NCBI RefSeq assembly: GCF_018143015.1
Contig: NC_054741.1
Coordinates: forward strand, 65,136,697-65,200,696
Length of the DNA: 64,000 nt
Direction of reading: 5' to 3'
Origin: Lytechinus variegatus
Lineage: Eukaryota; Echinodermata; Echinoidea; Temnopleuroida; Toxopneustidae
The notes beneath the pieces were generated by a model. The model saw only the letters and a list, made by a program, of their open reading frames with translations, was not told the origin of the DNA and searched no databases. Both the position numbers and the translations under genes were made by a program. Each line of letters opens with the position of its first letter. Positions within the stretch are counted from its first letter, which is position 1. Shown in pieces: positions 44,500 through 56,000 of this stretch.

Positions 44500-46205
44500 G
44501 ATGCTACACATACATGTAGAATGAATGCATTTTGTAATTCTTATGTTTATTGAATATTGAATGTTCAGATCGTGATCTAAGATCGAACATTACCTAGTTT
44601 TCCCTCTTGAATAATACTGGGTTGCATAGTCAAGTCCTCTCTTGTTTGTACTCAAATTTCCCACCTTTTTTCTTCATGACTTGAAAAATCATTGGGGGAG
44701 GGGTTCTACCCACTGCTCCCTTCCCTGGTAGCAACGCCCTTGGTACACTCCTTGTAGAAAATTACTTTCCTGAAATCAGTAGCTGACATGTCTAAATTCT
44801 GTTCATTCCTAGATATCTCCTTATTTTTAATAACATATCTGGCTCACAACCTTTATTCGGGATAAATGTTATTCAAAATTATGTAATTGTATCATGGTTG
44901 TTCAGATAACAAATCCTATGTTGACCAATGCTATTTTTACTCATGAATTGTTCAAATCCATTTGTTCTAGATCAAATAATCTAGCAATAATTGAATTGTT
45001 GCTTTAATAATCTCTCTTTTTATTTAAAAGAAATACAAATTATGTAATAAAATTACAGAAATGCTGTCATTTATTATTTCCAATGTTGTAATAATGCTTC
45101 TTATATACCATTGCCTATTAGCTCAATTTGAATAATATCTTCTACCTATATCTATTAATTTTTTTCAGAACTGAAATTGTAAAATTGGTATGACCAGTAA
45201 AGAGAGAAGAAAATAAAGCAGAAAGTGGCAATTTATTGAAAAAAAAAAAAAAAGATATAGCTTATATGAATGTTTTGATTTTTGTGAAGGAACATGGTTG
45301 AATGTTGAGAGCCCCTTATTTGACTTCGCATTTTTCCTTGACTAGTTGCCTCAACTTGGGCTGATAACCTCAGTTGTTCCCAATTTTAGTCGAGGGAACG
45401 AGAAAGTAACTTGTGGGAATGTGTTATGAAAAAACATCAGGACACCTTAGTAATTCTATATGATTGTGTGTTTACAGGTGAAAAGAAAACAAATTAGAAG
45501 ATGATAGAATGAAGAGAAAGGGAGAAGGGTGACAGAGGGAGAGGGGGATGAGAGAACAGAATGAGAGGGTACATATGTCATTATTACCTTCATCTGGAGC
45601 AAAGCTCCTACTAGGTTTGCGCCCTCATAAGACAAATATTTGGCATGACCCTCATCCGACTGCTAACTAAGAGAAGTTAGTTCGCACATATAGGTCCATG
45701 GTTCGCAGAACTAATTAAAGAAATAAAGAAGCATGCATGTATGGTAACGATGTATACACATCGATTATAATAACCATGCAGCAATTATCCAGCGATTTTA
45801 AGATGTGTTTCCTCAGCTCTCACATCTATCTATCTATATCTTACTTAAAAAATGATAATGAAAGGCAATTTCAAATAATTTTGTATTCCACGGGATTCTC
45901 AAAATTTTCGGGGTCTGCCCTTTCATCAGGGAACGTGTGGGGGGGGGAGAACCCCGAAAATATTAATAATGAAGTTATTTGGAATTGGCATCCAATACTA
46001 CAGTAGTATATGTCTAGGCCTCCATGCAAATTTTGACAAGGGAATACTTTTTTATGACCCGCCTTCAACTCAATTGCATACCCCCCAGACTAATTCCATT
46101 TCTCTCCTCCATTCCTCCATTCAAACTCTCACCCCCTCTCACCTTCTCTTCTACTTTGCTTTCACCATTTCTTTTTCACTTTTATCCAGCTTTTGTATTT
46201 TTTTC
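44500..46205. other. Noncoding stretch
   Basis: I see no supported exon. A-rich run at about 45238-45254 and purine-rich tract at about 45480-45560. A G run at about 45940 sits in a repeat-like phrase. Confidence 0.35.
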
Positions 46206-46325
46206 CTTCGTCTTTTTTTGAAATTGTTTTCTTCCTCTCTTTCTTTCTTTCTTTTAAGTTCTTTCTTTCCTTCCTTCCTTCTTTCTTTCTTTCTTTCTTT
46301 CTTTCTTAAGTTCTTTCTTTCTTCT
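46206..46325. repeat. CTTT/CTTTC microsatellite
   Basis: Imperfect TTTC repeats. The Phe/Leu/Ser-rich open frame across it is an artefact. Confidence 0.85.
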
Positions 46326-46959
46326 AAACCTGCATTTGCGAATTATGTCTTCAAATTTCATTTTTATTTGTTATTTGCTGAACTGTATTTTAATGTTAAG
46401 TGTTCCTTTTAGCACCAGCTAACGAGGAGAGTCTTTAACAGAAACTTGATTTCTTTTGATAATCCACAGGCATTAGCTGGCGTTCTTCCATTCTGTTTTT
46501 TTTTCCACTTTGATATTGTATTATGGTTATGGATATTGTATAATGATTATTTTCAATGTAGATATTGTCATCATCATTGTAGTCCACGTATAGGTGATTA
46601 GTATAGAGTTAAGGAATAAAGAATGAAACGCATGCTGCAGCTTTGTAGCGCAGGTAAACAAAGAATAGTAAACCTCATCAATTATTCAGTAGCTCGAATC
46701 CATTGAGAGATTAGACGCGGTATTAGAGTCTTGCAACATCCTCCGCGGAGAACGACTCGTGAAGGTGACAGGTCGTGTCCACGAGAGAGATTCATGCAGT
46801 GGGTGGGGCTAAGCCGCTATCCCCTGGGAGAGGTCCCATTGTACTTTTCACGAACGCAGGGGTACACATGGTGGGTATTAAGAGACAGTTAAGACATACC
46901 AGCTACAGTGAATCCTTTAAAATGTGACAAATAGCGACAATAATATTGTGACAAATAAT

Positions 46960-47330
46960 GACAATAATGATGTTAAAACAATAATAACCTTTGGCGTGGA
47001 AATAAAAAGTGCTCCCGCCTCACTATCTAAGTATTGTAAACTTAACATTGTATATAATTATATTTAGACTTTGATAATTATTGTGAAATAACCATACGTT
47101 ACACGTAATATGATCAATAAAAGTTAAAAGATGAAAATAATAAGAAGATGATGATGATAGCAAAAATAATAATAATACTAATGATGATAATAATAATAAT
47201 AATGATAATAATAACAATACTACTACTAATAATGATGATGATGATGATGATGATAATAGTAATAATAATAACAACAATGATATCAAAACTAATGACTAAT
47301 AATGATAATAATACTAATATAAAAGAGAAA
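46960..47330. repeat. AAT/GAT trinucleotide-rich low-complexity stretch
   Basis: Interrupted ATAATAATG repeats. Open frames on both strands are poly-Ile/Ser/Met artefacts. Confidence 0.85.
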
Positions 47331-48577
47331 ACAATCAAGTTATCATATTCAGAGCCGCGTAATTATTGTCGCTTTGTAATGAAAGTAAATAACAAACGTT
47401 TTTACCCCGAAAGGCCAAAAAATACTATCAGGATGGTCATTTTTAGGTTTTTATACACAATTAAACGAAACGATCGAGGCTGAGACACTCCCATTTTCAC
47501 ACCTCCTATAATATTCATGAGAAGAAGATAAGGATTCAATTAAAAAAACAAACTGATGATCATTCATGGTAACGATGATGTATCATGAAAATAACTAGTA
47601 ATTATTGTGATTATTATAGATACAACGATAATGGTGTAATATGTAAATTAATTACTTCCTATAAAGTGTACATAGACCAATAGCTCTAAACAAAATACTT
47701 AGTGGCGTCTTTATAGACTTTTTGTTGAAAAAAAAAGGATTGCGTGTATACTAGGATTTTAAACTATTCCAACCACGATAAGTTAATAAGTATAGTTCGT
47801 TATTGCTGATGTAATAATTCCTTTCTTGTTTTGTTTTTTTACTCCCCTCTTCCATCCACTGATCGAGGGAGGGTGCTACAAGAAGGACGGGGCGATCGAT
47901 CACGTCTACGATATTTCAATAAGGAGAACAAAAGAAGAGAAAAGAGGAAGAAAAATAGAAGAAAGGAGAGAAGATCACTAAAAGATAAAGTATTTGCCGT
48001 CTATTACCCCTGTAATTCAATCCATTTTTAGGACATCTTGCCCCCTCCCCTTATCCTTGCGTCGCCCCTGCTAAACTCTTATAAGTACATAGTATATAAA
48101 ATTACTGTCACCAAGATAATGTTATTCGCAAACTTAGTTTTACTCTGAGTGTGAAAACACAATTATTATTTGTATTCACTCCATCTATGCAACACCAAAC
48201 ACTGTCCGTGGTGGACCTATTCTTAGCCGGCCCCTACACAACACATATTTTGTTGATCATAATAGGTCGTGCTTGTCTGCGAGACTCCAGGTAAACACAA
48301 TACACGCCCTGTGCTCATCTATCAATTATTCATAAACACAAGATTAGGATGCTCTCTGAGAACAACATGGTGCATTGGTGTAAGAGGTTTGTACCACCCC
48401 CTCCCCGCCCAGTTTGTAGGATCAAGATATTCGAGTGTGATATGTGTCGTGATGATTATTGTACCCAGTGAACCAAGATAATAATGATGATAACAACAAC
48501 AACAGTGAAAATATATAATAATGATAATAATAAATAATAAATAATGATAATGATATTAAAAATGATAAAAATAAGAA

Positions 48578-48713
<136 letters not shown>

Positions 48714-49059
48714 GAAATTGATGATAATACTCTCAGTAATTTTCGAGAGAAATATATGAGAGAGTTTTCAGGCTTACTTAACATATTTCATGGGAGTAAA
48801 ATCCGAAACATATTTTTATTTCGTACTCAGGACCATGTTTCACTGAACAATATTGAAAAAAATTGTTCACTTCCACTTCACTCTCATTTACAAATAATGA
48901 GTTTTTGCGTGAATGTGCCCATTACCGATGCCATTGTTAATAGGTCTATATTAACTATCTTTGTGGTTTAAGTGTAATAAGCTTTCACTAAAATAGAACT
49001 GTATGTCTTTCAAACATACAAATCCACGTATTGCTGAATTTCCTTACAATATAATTATA

Positions 49060-49720
49060 CACATTGTTCCTCTAAAAAAAAGATACCAAAATTGTAGGTC
49101 TTACAATATATGAAAATTTAAATTTGAACGAACACATACGTTGTATAAATACTAGTATCTCGAGAACCAATGGTACACTTTACAAAAGGAAAAACATTAT
49201 TTCACATACTACCCTTGTCAAACTGTACTATGCATTTAAATTAGCTTCATATCATACTGCAATATAGTTTGGGCAACCTGCGCAAAAACTAAAATTGATA
49301 CAATATACTTAACAGAAAAAGGCCAATCGAATTCGTACTGATTAGCAATATTTATCACACATCTTAAGTTCAATAATGCCGTAAACTGATAAACGAAAGA
49401 CTCTATATGACATAAATTCACTTCAAAGTTTACTGCTGATGTTCAAGTCCGTAAATATCATGGCTTCCACCTTCATTCCACAATTTTATAATATGACTAC
49501 ATCTATTCATTCATACCCTAAACGTAACGTACTCTTCAAATTTTTCATTAAATCAACTTTCCCCAAATTGCTTATGGCATAGCGATCCATAAGACACTAT
49601 ACCATGTATACGGTCCCGATTTATGGAACTACCAGAGTTTATATATAAAAAGTTGTTCTTCTCTTTACTCATTTAAGAAAAAGTCAAATCCATGTTATGA
49701 AAGAACATCTGATGTAAATT
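49060..49720 (+). mobile_element. Decayed LINE, C-terminal reverse-transcriptase region
   Basis: In one frame from about 49083 the stretch encodes IVGLTIYENLNLNEHI, then ISRTNGTLYKRKNI, TLVKLYYAFKLASYHTAI and QKKANRIRT. Later and in other frames it gives GPDLWNYQ-like and YSFKKKVKSML. These are the thumb and C-terminal landmarks of CR1/Rex-like non-LTR reverse transcriptases. Several stops and frame changes show that it is dead. Confidence 0.6.
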
Positions 49721-50298
49721 TTCTGTGTTAGTATTTCAGTTACTCATTAAATCACTCTTCCTTTGATTTAATCATCACCAAATTCTATCACATGACCATG
49801 ACCATCATCAGAATCTCCATGGACTTCATATTCACCATTGTCACCATCATCCTCACCATCTCCATCTTCATCATTGAAATTATAAACAATTATTATTACC
49901 ATTCTGCTTCATAAATGTATCAATTATTTTAATGACTTTTAATCCGGGGTAGTAATTTTTCAAGCAACCTGCTTATACTGACAATCCTTCTCCTGCAAAT
50001 TGTAATTGTTTAGAACGACATTTTATTTAGTGTTTTTTTTATGATTCAACACCCCCAAAACAATAACCAATATTATGTTTTTTATGTAATTAAAATGTAT
50101 CATATATAAATGTTATGAATGCAGAAGAAAACAATAAATAAAATAAAATGCATTGATTTATCTACGACCCCGAGGGGGCAGGTATAAGAAACAAATTCAC
50201 CATCTTTGACAGGGATAGGCCTATATACTCTTCAGATATTAAAAACAATACTATTTTATTTTTATGTACAGCTATGAATAATCTTTTGCAAATATCCT

Positions 50299-50379
50299 GG
50301 GGTGGTATTCTGAGATCCATTTCATGTGAGATAAAATAAAATATTTTAAAGATAAAATGACCTCAGAATACCGCCCCTG
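50299..50379. mobile_element. Very short MITE, GGTATTCTGAG family
   Basis: GGGGTGGTATTCTGAG and CTCAGAATACCGCCCC form an 81-bp palindrome with an AAAATATTTTA centre. Confidence 0.65.
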
Positions 50380-50584
50380 AATATTACTAGAAGACAATGC
50401 ATGGGCTACGAAACGTCACCTGAAATAAAGTTGACTCAGGTACAGCGTCAGGATTTTTTTTTTTTTTTGGGGGGGGGTTCTCAACTGAATCATAGAAGTA
50501 TTATAGAGTTACATAACCCAGGCCTCATTTTTTATACCCATTTTCCTTCTTTCTTTCCATTTTCTTCTCCTGTTAATATTGATT

Positions 50585-50960
50585 ATTTTTGTTCAGTCTT
50601 TATAGGGGTTATGTGTGGGGAGTGAGTGTGTTCCAGTGTGTGGATATGTCCAGCCGTTCAGGATTGTGGTTTTTTTGTTTACAATTACACTGATAAAATG
50701 ACATGCTTTACAAGGAAGGGTGAGTGGGGGTGTGTGCGTTGTATTTGAGGAGAGTGTGGGGGTGAGGGTGTGGGTGCGGATATGTGCGTTGAGCACATTA
50801 AGAGGACAAGGTGTGTGGGTACCGTGATGTGTGAGAACTTGTGAGGTTTGACCGAAAGTATGTGTATGCATTAGAGTGTGTGTGCGTGATGGTGAGGGTG
50901 CGTGTGTGCGATTGCATGAGTGTATGGGAATTCAGCTATGTGGTGCTCACGTGAGTGGAT
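50585..50960. repeat. GTG-rich imperfect repeat
   Basis: Dense GTGTG, GGGTG and GTGCG phrases without a fixed period. The Thr/His-rich minus-strand frame is an artefact. Confidence 0.7.
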
Positions 50961-50969
50961 TGTGTGTTA

Positions 50970-51880
50970 TGCACTTTGACATGCTGGATTCTCATAGTAA
51001 GTTTAGCCTAAAGATGAAATCAAAGCAACTTTCTTTACAAGATTTTATGCAATATTATTAATTTCAATAGTCAAGGGTAGTAACATAAACTCTATTTAAT
51101 TATGTTGATTTTTTTTAAAATCCGCATCCTTATACAACGTTTCCCATTTTTTAAAAACGAATTCTAATACAACAGTCTTGCGGTAATAAAGCATCATGTT
51201 CGTGGCAATGTTACTTCTATCGTAAGCATCATAAAATAATTCACGCTGTAAATTATATCAAATGTAGCTTGTATGTCGTTACTTGAGTTAAGAGGCATAA
51301 TGATTGCGACCCCCCCCCCCAAATAAACACTATTTAAGACAAAATCATTAAGTGAATTGAATTAAAACGGTTCGTTTCTATCCTTAAATACTTCTTACCA
51401 TAGTGCATTATTTCTGGTTGGGGTATTATGCTGCATAATATTAATATACCGCTTAATCCCATCTATATATTATATGGTTTAAAGTTTGTATTAAAGATCT
51501 CTTCATTTTTGAAACTATGCTATCGGTTAATGTATCCAAGATCTCTTTGCTCTTTAACAAACTATTTTTCGTTTCATCTACAATGTCTTTGGTTCTACTC
51601 TTTACTGTTATGACCACCCATCCAAAATAGTTTCCATTCTTTTCGTCACAATCTTTCTTCTTTTACGCCATCACCCCGTAAATTCATCAATATTGATATC
51701 GATCTCCGGCCGATTCCATGGTAGGGGTAAAACACTTTCACCCATACACACCTCACTTGGTCGTCATCGGGGCCATCGATCTCTTCAGACAGACCAATCA
51801 CAGAGCGGGTTTTAGCCCCAAGCATTGTCTAAGGCTGGCAACGAGGTGTGGTTTGATGGTTACTGGGTGTACACAGCTTG
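50970..51880. other. Noncoding upstream region of the two-domain surface protein gene
   Basis: I see no exon. 51690-51880 is richer in G+C, has CCAAT (51798-51802) and leads into the TATA-like CATATAAGC, so it is a plausible promoter-proximal control region. Confidence 0.35.
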
Positions 51881-51884
51881 CATC

Positions 51885-52084
51885 CATATAAGCATGGGAA
51901 GTTTGGGGAGTTGGCATCAGTCAAGAAATAGTCCTTACTGCGACACCAGCTGTCTGTGAATACTCTGATACTTTGATCATCATTACAGTTGAAAGCATTT
52001 CACAAACTTCTTCTGAAACTTAAAAATTTAGGATCTGTGTCATCCTTATTAAGGATACATCAGCTATTTCTGCATTTCACAAAG
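51885..52084 (+). promoter_or_regulatory. TATA promoter and noncoding exon 1 of the two-domain surface protein gene
   Basis: CATATAAGC at 51885-51893 is a TATA-like box. A start about 25-30 bases on, near 51915, opens an exon ending CACAAAG|GTAAGC (52084/52085). The matching acceptor CTTTCTTTTCCAG ends at 52842, 21 bases before the start codon. Transcript structure is inferred. Confidence 0.5.
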
Positions 52085-52863
52085 GTAAGCAAAATTATTT
52101 TGTCATTCTTTTCTTTCTTTTTGATTGCTAGCACTCTAGCTTAAAAGCGTGTTTTATCGCAGTTATCAGTTTTGGAAGTTTTTGAACGGTTTAAGGTAGT
52201 TGGTCGACATTGCCAGCTTCGTTAGAGTATTAGGCAGTCGTGATTCATTATTTTGAAAATGTAAAGTGGCAGAAAATTCAAATAATTTTTAAACTTTTCC
52301 ATAGTAAGTTGTTCAGTATATTCACATCTTAGAGAGATTCATCCTACTTTATTTACTTTAAAGTCCATATTGGCATTAGTTATGCAACGCGTAAAAGAAA
52401 TAAGCACAATTTTACTTTTTATTTTGGTCGGTCTGATAATAATTCGTTTTTAATGTTGTGTAAAATAGAATTTCTCTAATAAAGTTTTCGATGCCGGATG
52501 ACCGGCGTGGTCATACTGTCACCATGGCAACGTCGTAAATAGGGCGCGTATACGGAGGGGTGATCGATAGTTCCTTTTATGCCTTGCATGCTCTTTATTG
52601 TTTGTTCCATCCCCTGTCGACACGCTATTTGGGCTGTTGGCCCGGCTACAATACTACAACTTTCGAATTTTCATACCATGTGTTTATTCAACTTCTTAAC
52701 GATTTTATTATTAAAAACTTGGTGTAAGCCAGAAATAACTGTCTAAATATTTTTTGCTCTGTTATCAATTATGCTTCCAGTGCCTTTGTTGAGATATCTG
52801 TTTCCTCAAAATTAACCCTTCATTTCCCCCTTTCTTTTCCAGATTCAACTCTTCTATATAGCA

Positions 52864-54175
52864 ATGGCTTTCACTCGTTTCGCTGTCCTGATGGCCCTCG
52901 TCGCCACATCTTACGCACAGTACGTCGACGTAGACAGTTTTAACATCGACAGTCCATCCGTGATCTACGACGGCGAAGTGTTCACCGTCCAGTTCGACCT
53001 CACCTTCACACCGACCGACGGAGCTGCCTCGATCATCGAAGGCTCCCACGGATCCACCCGTTTCATGCCCGTCTTTACCCTCTCTGAAGATGGCTCAACG
53101 TTAGATCTTGATGCTTATGCAACCGTCGAGCTCACCTCAGCCCAACAGACTACGAGCCTCACCGACGATGACTCCGTGACGTGGAACAATCTTCAGACCT
53201 CCCTCAATCTGACCGACATCGAATGCGGCAATGGAACCGTGTACCAGTATGCCTGCGTCTCCCTCATGCCATACACCGGAGTGACCTGGTCCGGCGTTGA
53301 CACCTCTAACAGTTCCATGTGTACCAGCTTCGTCTGTAAAGGTAGGTTCACTCTCTGCTTCTTGAAGAAAGTATACCAAGTCATTAAAATAATCTTTGGA
53401 ATTATGGCTTCAAATAATAAGATATTTCAAATGCTACATGCTTCCACATAGAAATCTATTCTAACTTTCTAAACCTCACATCAAAAACATGATATATGCG
53501 AAGCAAATTACCATGTCTTACATGTCTTACGTAAGTTATATAGATCATGTAGATGGACATGTAATAAAACTTAAAACTTTATAATTCATCATAAGATTTC
53601 TCTTCTGAAAGGAATGAAATGACTGCATGTTGAAGGTCATATTTTCGACAACACACTAATGGGTCCTTATTCTTTTTTACTCAACAGCTGTTGCCGACGT
53701 GACTCTATCTGAATTGGAAATCACTAACCCTGATGATAACATTGTCCGTATCGGTGGCGGTCAAGCCCTCGAATTCGACATCACTCTCTCAAACCCATCA
53801 TCAAGCGACAAAGTCGTCGGCAGCAACAACTGGTTGGTGAGCCTCTACCTGTCTGACGCCGAGACGAGCGGCACTGCAGTCGCTACTGAGACCATCACAC
53901 TCTCCTCCGCTCAGAGAACCACCGATCTCGCCCCCGGCTCTACTGTGGAATTCGAGGATCTCGCCGTTACTCTTACCCTTGACAGCGTCACCTGTGACGA
54001 CTTCGGCTACGCCTGCGCCAGCGTAGCACCTGCGTCAGCTTCCTACTGGACCCGCCCTGCCTCCCCAAGTGACAACTACATCTGTATTTCCGTCACATGC
54101 GGAGCAGCAGCTATCAAGACAAGTCTAATCGTCATGCTTCTTACCGTCGTAGCCAGTCTCTTATTCAACCATTAA
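52864..54175 (+). CDS. Secreted, probably GPI-anchored protein with two tandem four-cysteine domains; family not recognised
   Basis: There are two coding exons, 52864-53341 (exon from 52843) and 53688-54175, joined in phase 1 (AAA G|GTAGGT ... AACAG|CT). The product is 321 residues. Residues 1-19 are a signal peptide (MAFTRFAVLMALVATSYAQ). Domain 1 (about 20-159) and domain 2 (about 160-298) are diverged copies. Both are rich in Thr/Ser/Asp and probably beta-sandwich. Both contain L-[ST]-S-A-Q-[QR]-T-T-[SD]-L, and both end in two cysteine pairs (Cys121/131 with Cys153/158; Cys262/269 with Cys292/297, the last pair C-x4-C in each). N-glycosylation sequons NLT, NGT and NSS occur in domain 1. 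The end, CGAAAIKTSLIVMLLTVVAS then LLFNH, looks like a GPI-attachment signal. Each domain has its own exon. I do not know the family. A cell-surface adhesion or defence role is only a guess. Coding G+C is far above that of the flanks. Confidence 0.85.
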
Positions 54176-56000
54176 TTAAATATAACATCATAGAACAATA
54201 ACTCTTTTAAAACTATAAAGAAATTCTTTCGAGCCGGCAACTTGCTTTGAACGTTGGACCGGCTGAAGATGTCGGAGCAGCTCCAATAAGCGGTTACTTT
54301 GGTGATTGACGAGTCATTCACTTCCTCGGTAACATTTATAGATGATAATGATTATATGTGTTTGGTAATTAAATAATTGTTTGCCAAATGCAACTAGATA
54401 GCTGTCAATTTGGAAAGATGTACGGATTTTCTTTATCCCGTCCACTCTCGAGACATGTACAGAAAGTTGGTTAGAAAGATATACATTGATCGTTTATTCG
54501 AGATGAACCAAAACATATATAGGTGGTTGATTGTTTTATCTTCACCATTTCAATTAACATTTCATACATTTTTCGAGAGTACATCATAGTGCTTGGTTGA
54601 TTGTACATAATATATGCATGTTTTTCCAAACCGCAATTTTCTTGTACAAATGGATACATTAAAATTATGAGAAATATAATAGTTCCGGCAAAAAAAAAAT
54701 ATCGGACAGCTGGGTACTGTAGGTAAAGAGAAAATGTATTCATTATGATGTCACTCTCAACATGAATATATATATATATTTTTCTGTGAAAGAGATCGTT
54801 TGAATAAACTCAACAGTATGTTTGGTGCATGATCTTTGGAAGTATTTATGAGTAAACTTACGGTTTAGGACATCACTCTGCGATGCGATAATTCGGCGCG
54901 CCATTTATGTGACTGAACATCTTTCACATTGTAATAGAATAATTGATATCAAAGAGCGATATTCTGCTGAAGTTTTACTAATAAATCTAGTAAAGGTTTT
55001 TAACCTTCCAAAACGATATCGAGCAAAAACTGTACTTGTTTTTAGATCTCAGAAAATGAAATTTCTATACGTGTTGCTAAGGTTGCTACTTGCCGAGACG
55101 TTTAGAAGTTTGTCATCCAGACACCTTGATATATTATAACGATGTATATTTCAATTTTCCTTCTGTAGCGCTACGTGTATTCTTTCATTCCTTTTGATTA
55201 TGTTGATATGTTTTGTACTTACCTCAAATGCGTTGATATTTTTGTAAATGAAAGTTGTGGTGCGCACCCTAATCTATTTTGCTATGTCATGTCGCAATAT
55301 TTATTTATGCATGAAATCTCTGCTTAGTAAATAAAGTGGCCACTTTGTTTCTTTGAAAAGTACATTACATTTTATCTTATTTTCTTTCAGTATAATGTGT
55401 TGTTGTTGTTGTTGTTGAATGCTTGAGATCGTATGTCCTGCTAACGATTTTCAGAGTGTTACAGATTAATTGACAGTGTGATTATGGTGATGAATGATAT
55501 ACATTCTGAATTTCATCTTTTAAAATACTCCCGAAGGGTCGCGTCAACAAATCCATAATTAGATTTAAAATAAAAACTTCGATATTTTTTTAATCGATTT
55601 TTTTTATATTTAAATCTAATCATGGTAAATTAAGACGTTATCACTTCCTTTTGGAACTAATGTGACTCCAAGAAATTATGTGTATATTGATTGAGGCTGT
55701 GGAATAGGTTGAAATGTTGAACGAGTTTGTGATCAAGGTTGGTAATGATATATCTACACTCTGAAAACAATCTATTCAAATTTGAATAGAAAAATCATAA
55801 CCAGGGAATTTCTCTTAAAATGTAAGATTCTTATTGATTCGATCCGATTTCTTTAATTGAAGCGACCTTGTTCTTTTTTTACTTGAACTTTTCATTTAAA
55901 TTCTGTCGAGTGCCCCTCTGAAAATGACTGTATAAATTTGAATAAATTGCTTTTTGAGTGATGTTCTGAAAAATAAGTGTTACAATAAACGACATTAAAA
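54176..56000. other. 3' flank of the two-domain surface protein gene
   Basis: Possible poly(A) signals AATAAA lie at about 54803 and at 55329-55334. I see no other exon. A GTTGTTGTTGTT run occurs at about 55400. Confidence 0.35.

Noticed and set aside
45969-46412. 147-codon Phe/Ser/Leu-rich frame
   Set aside because: It is produced by the pyrimidine tract and CTTT microsatellite.
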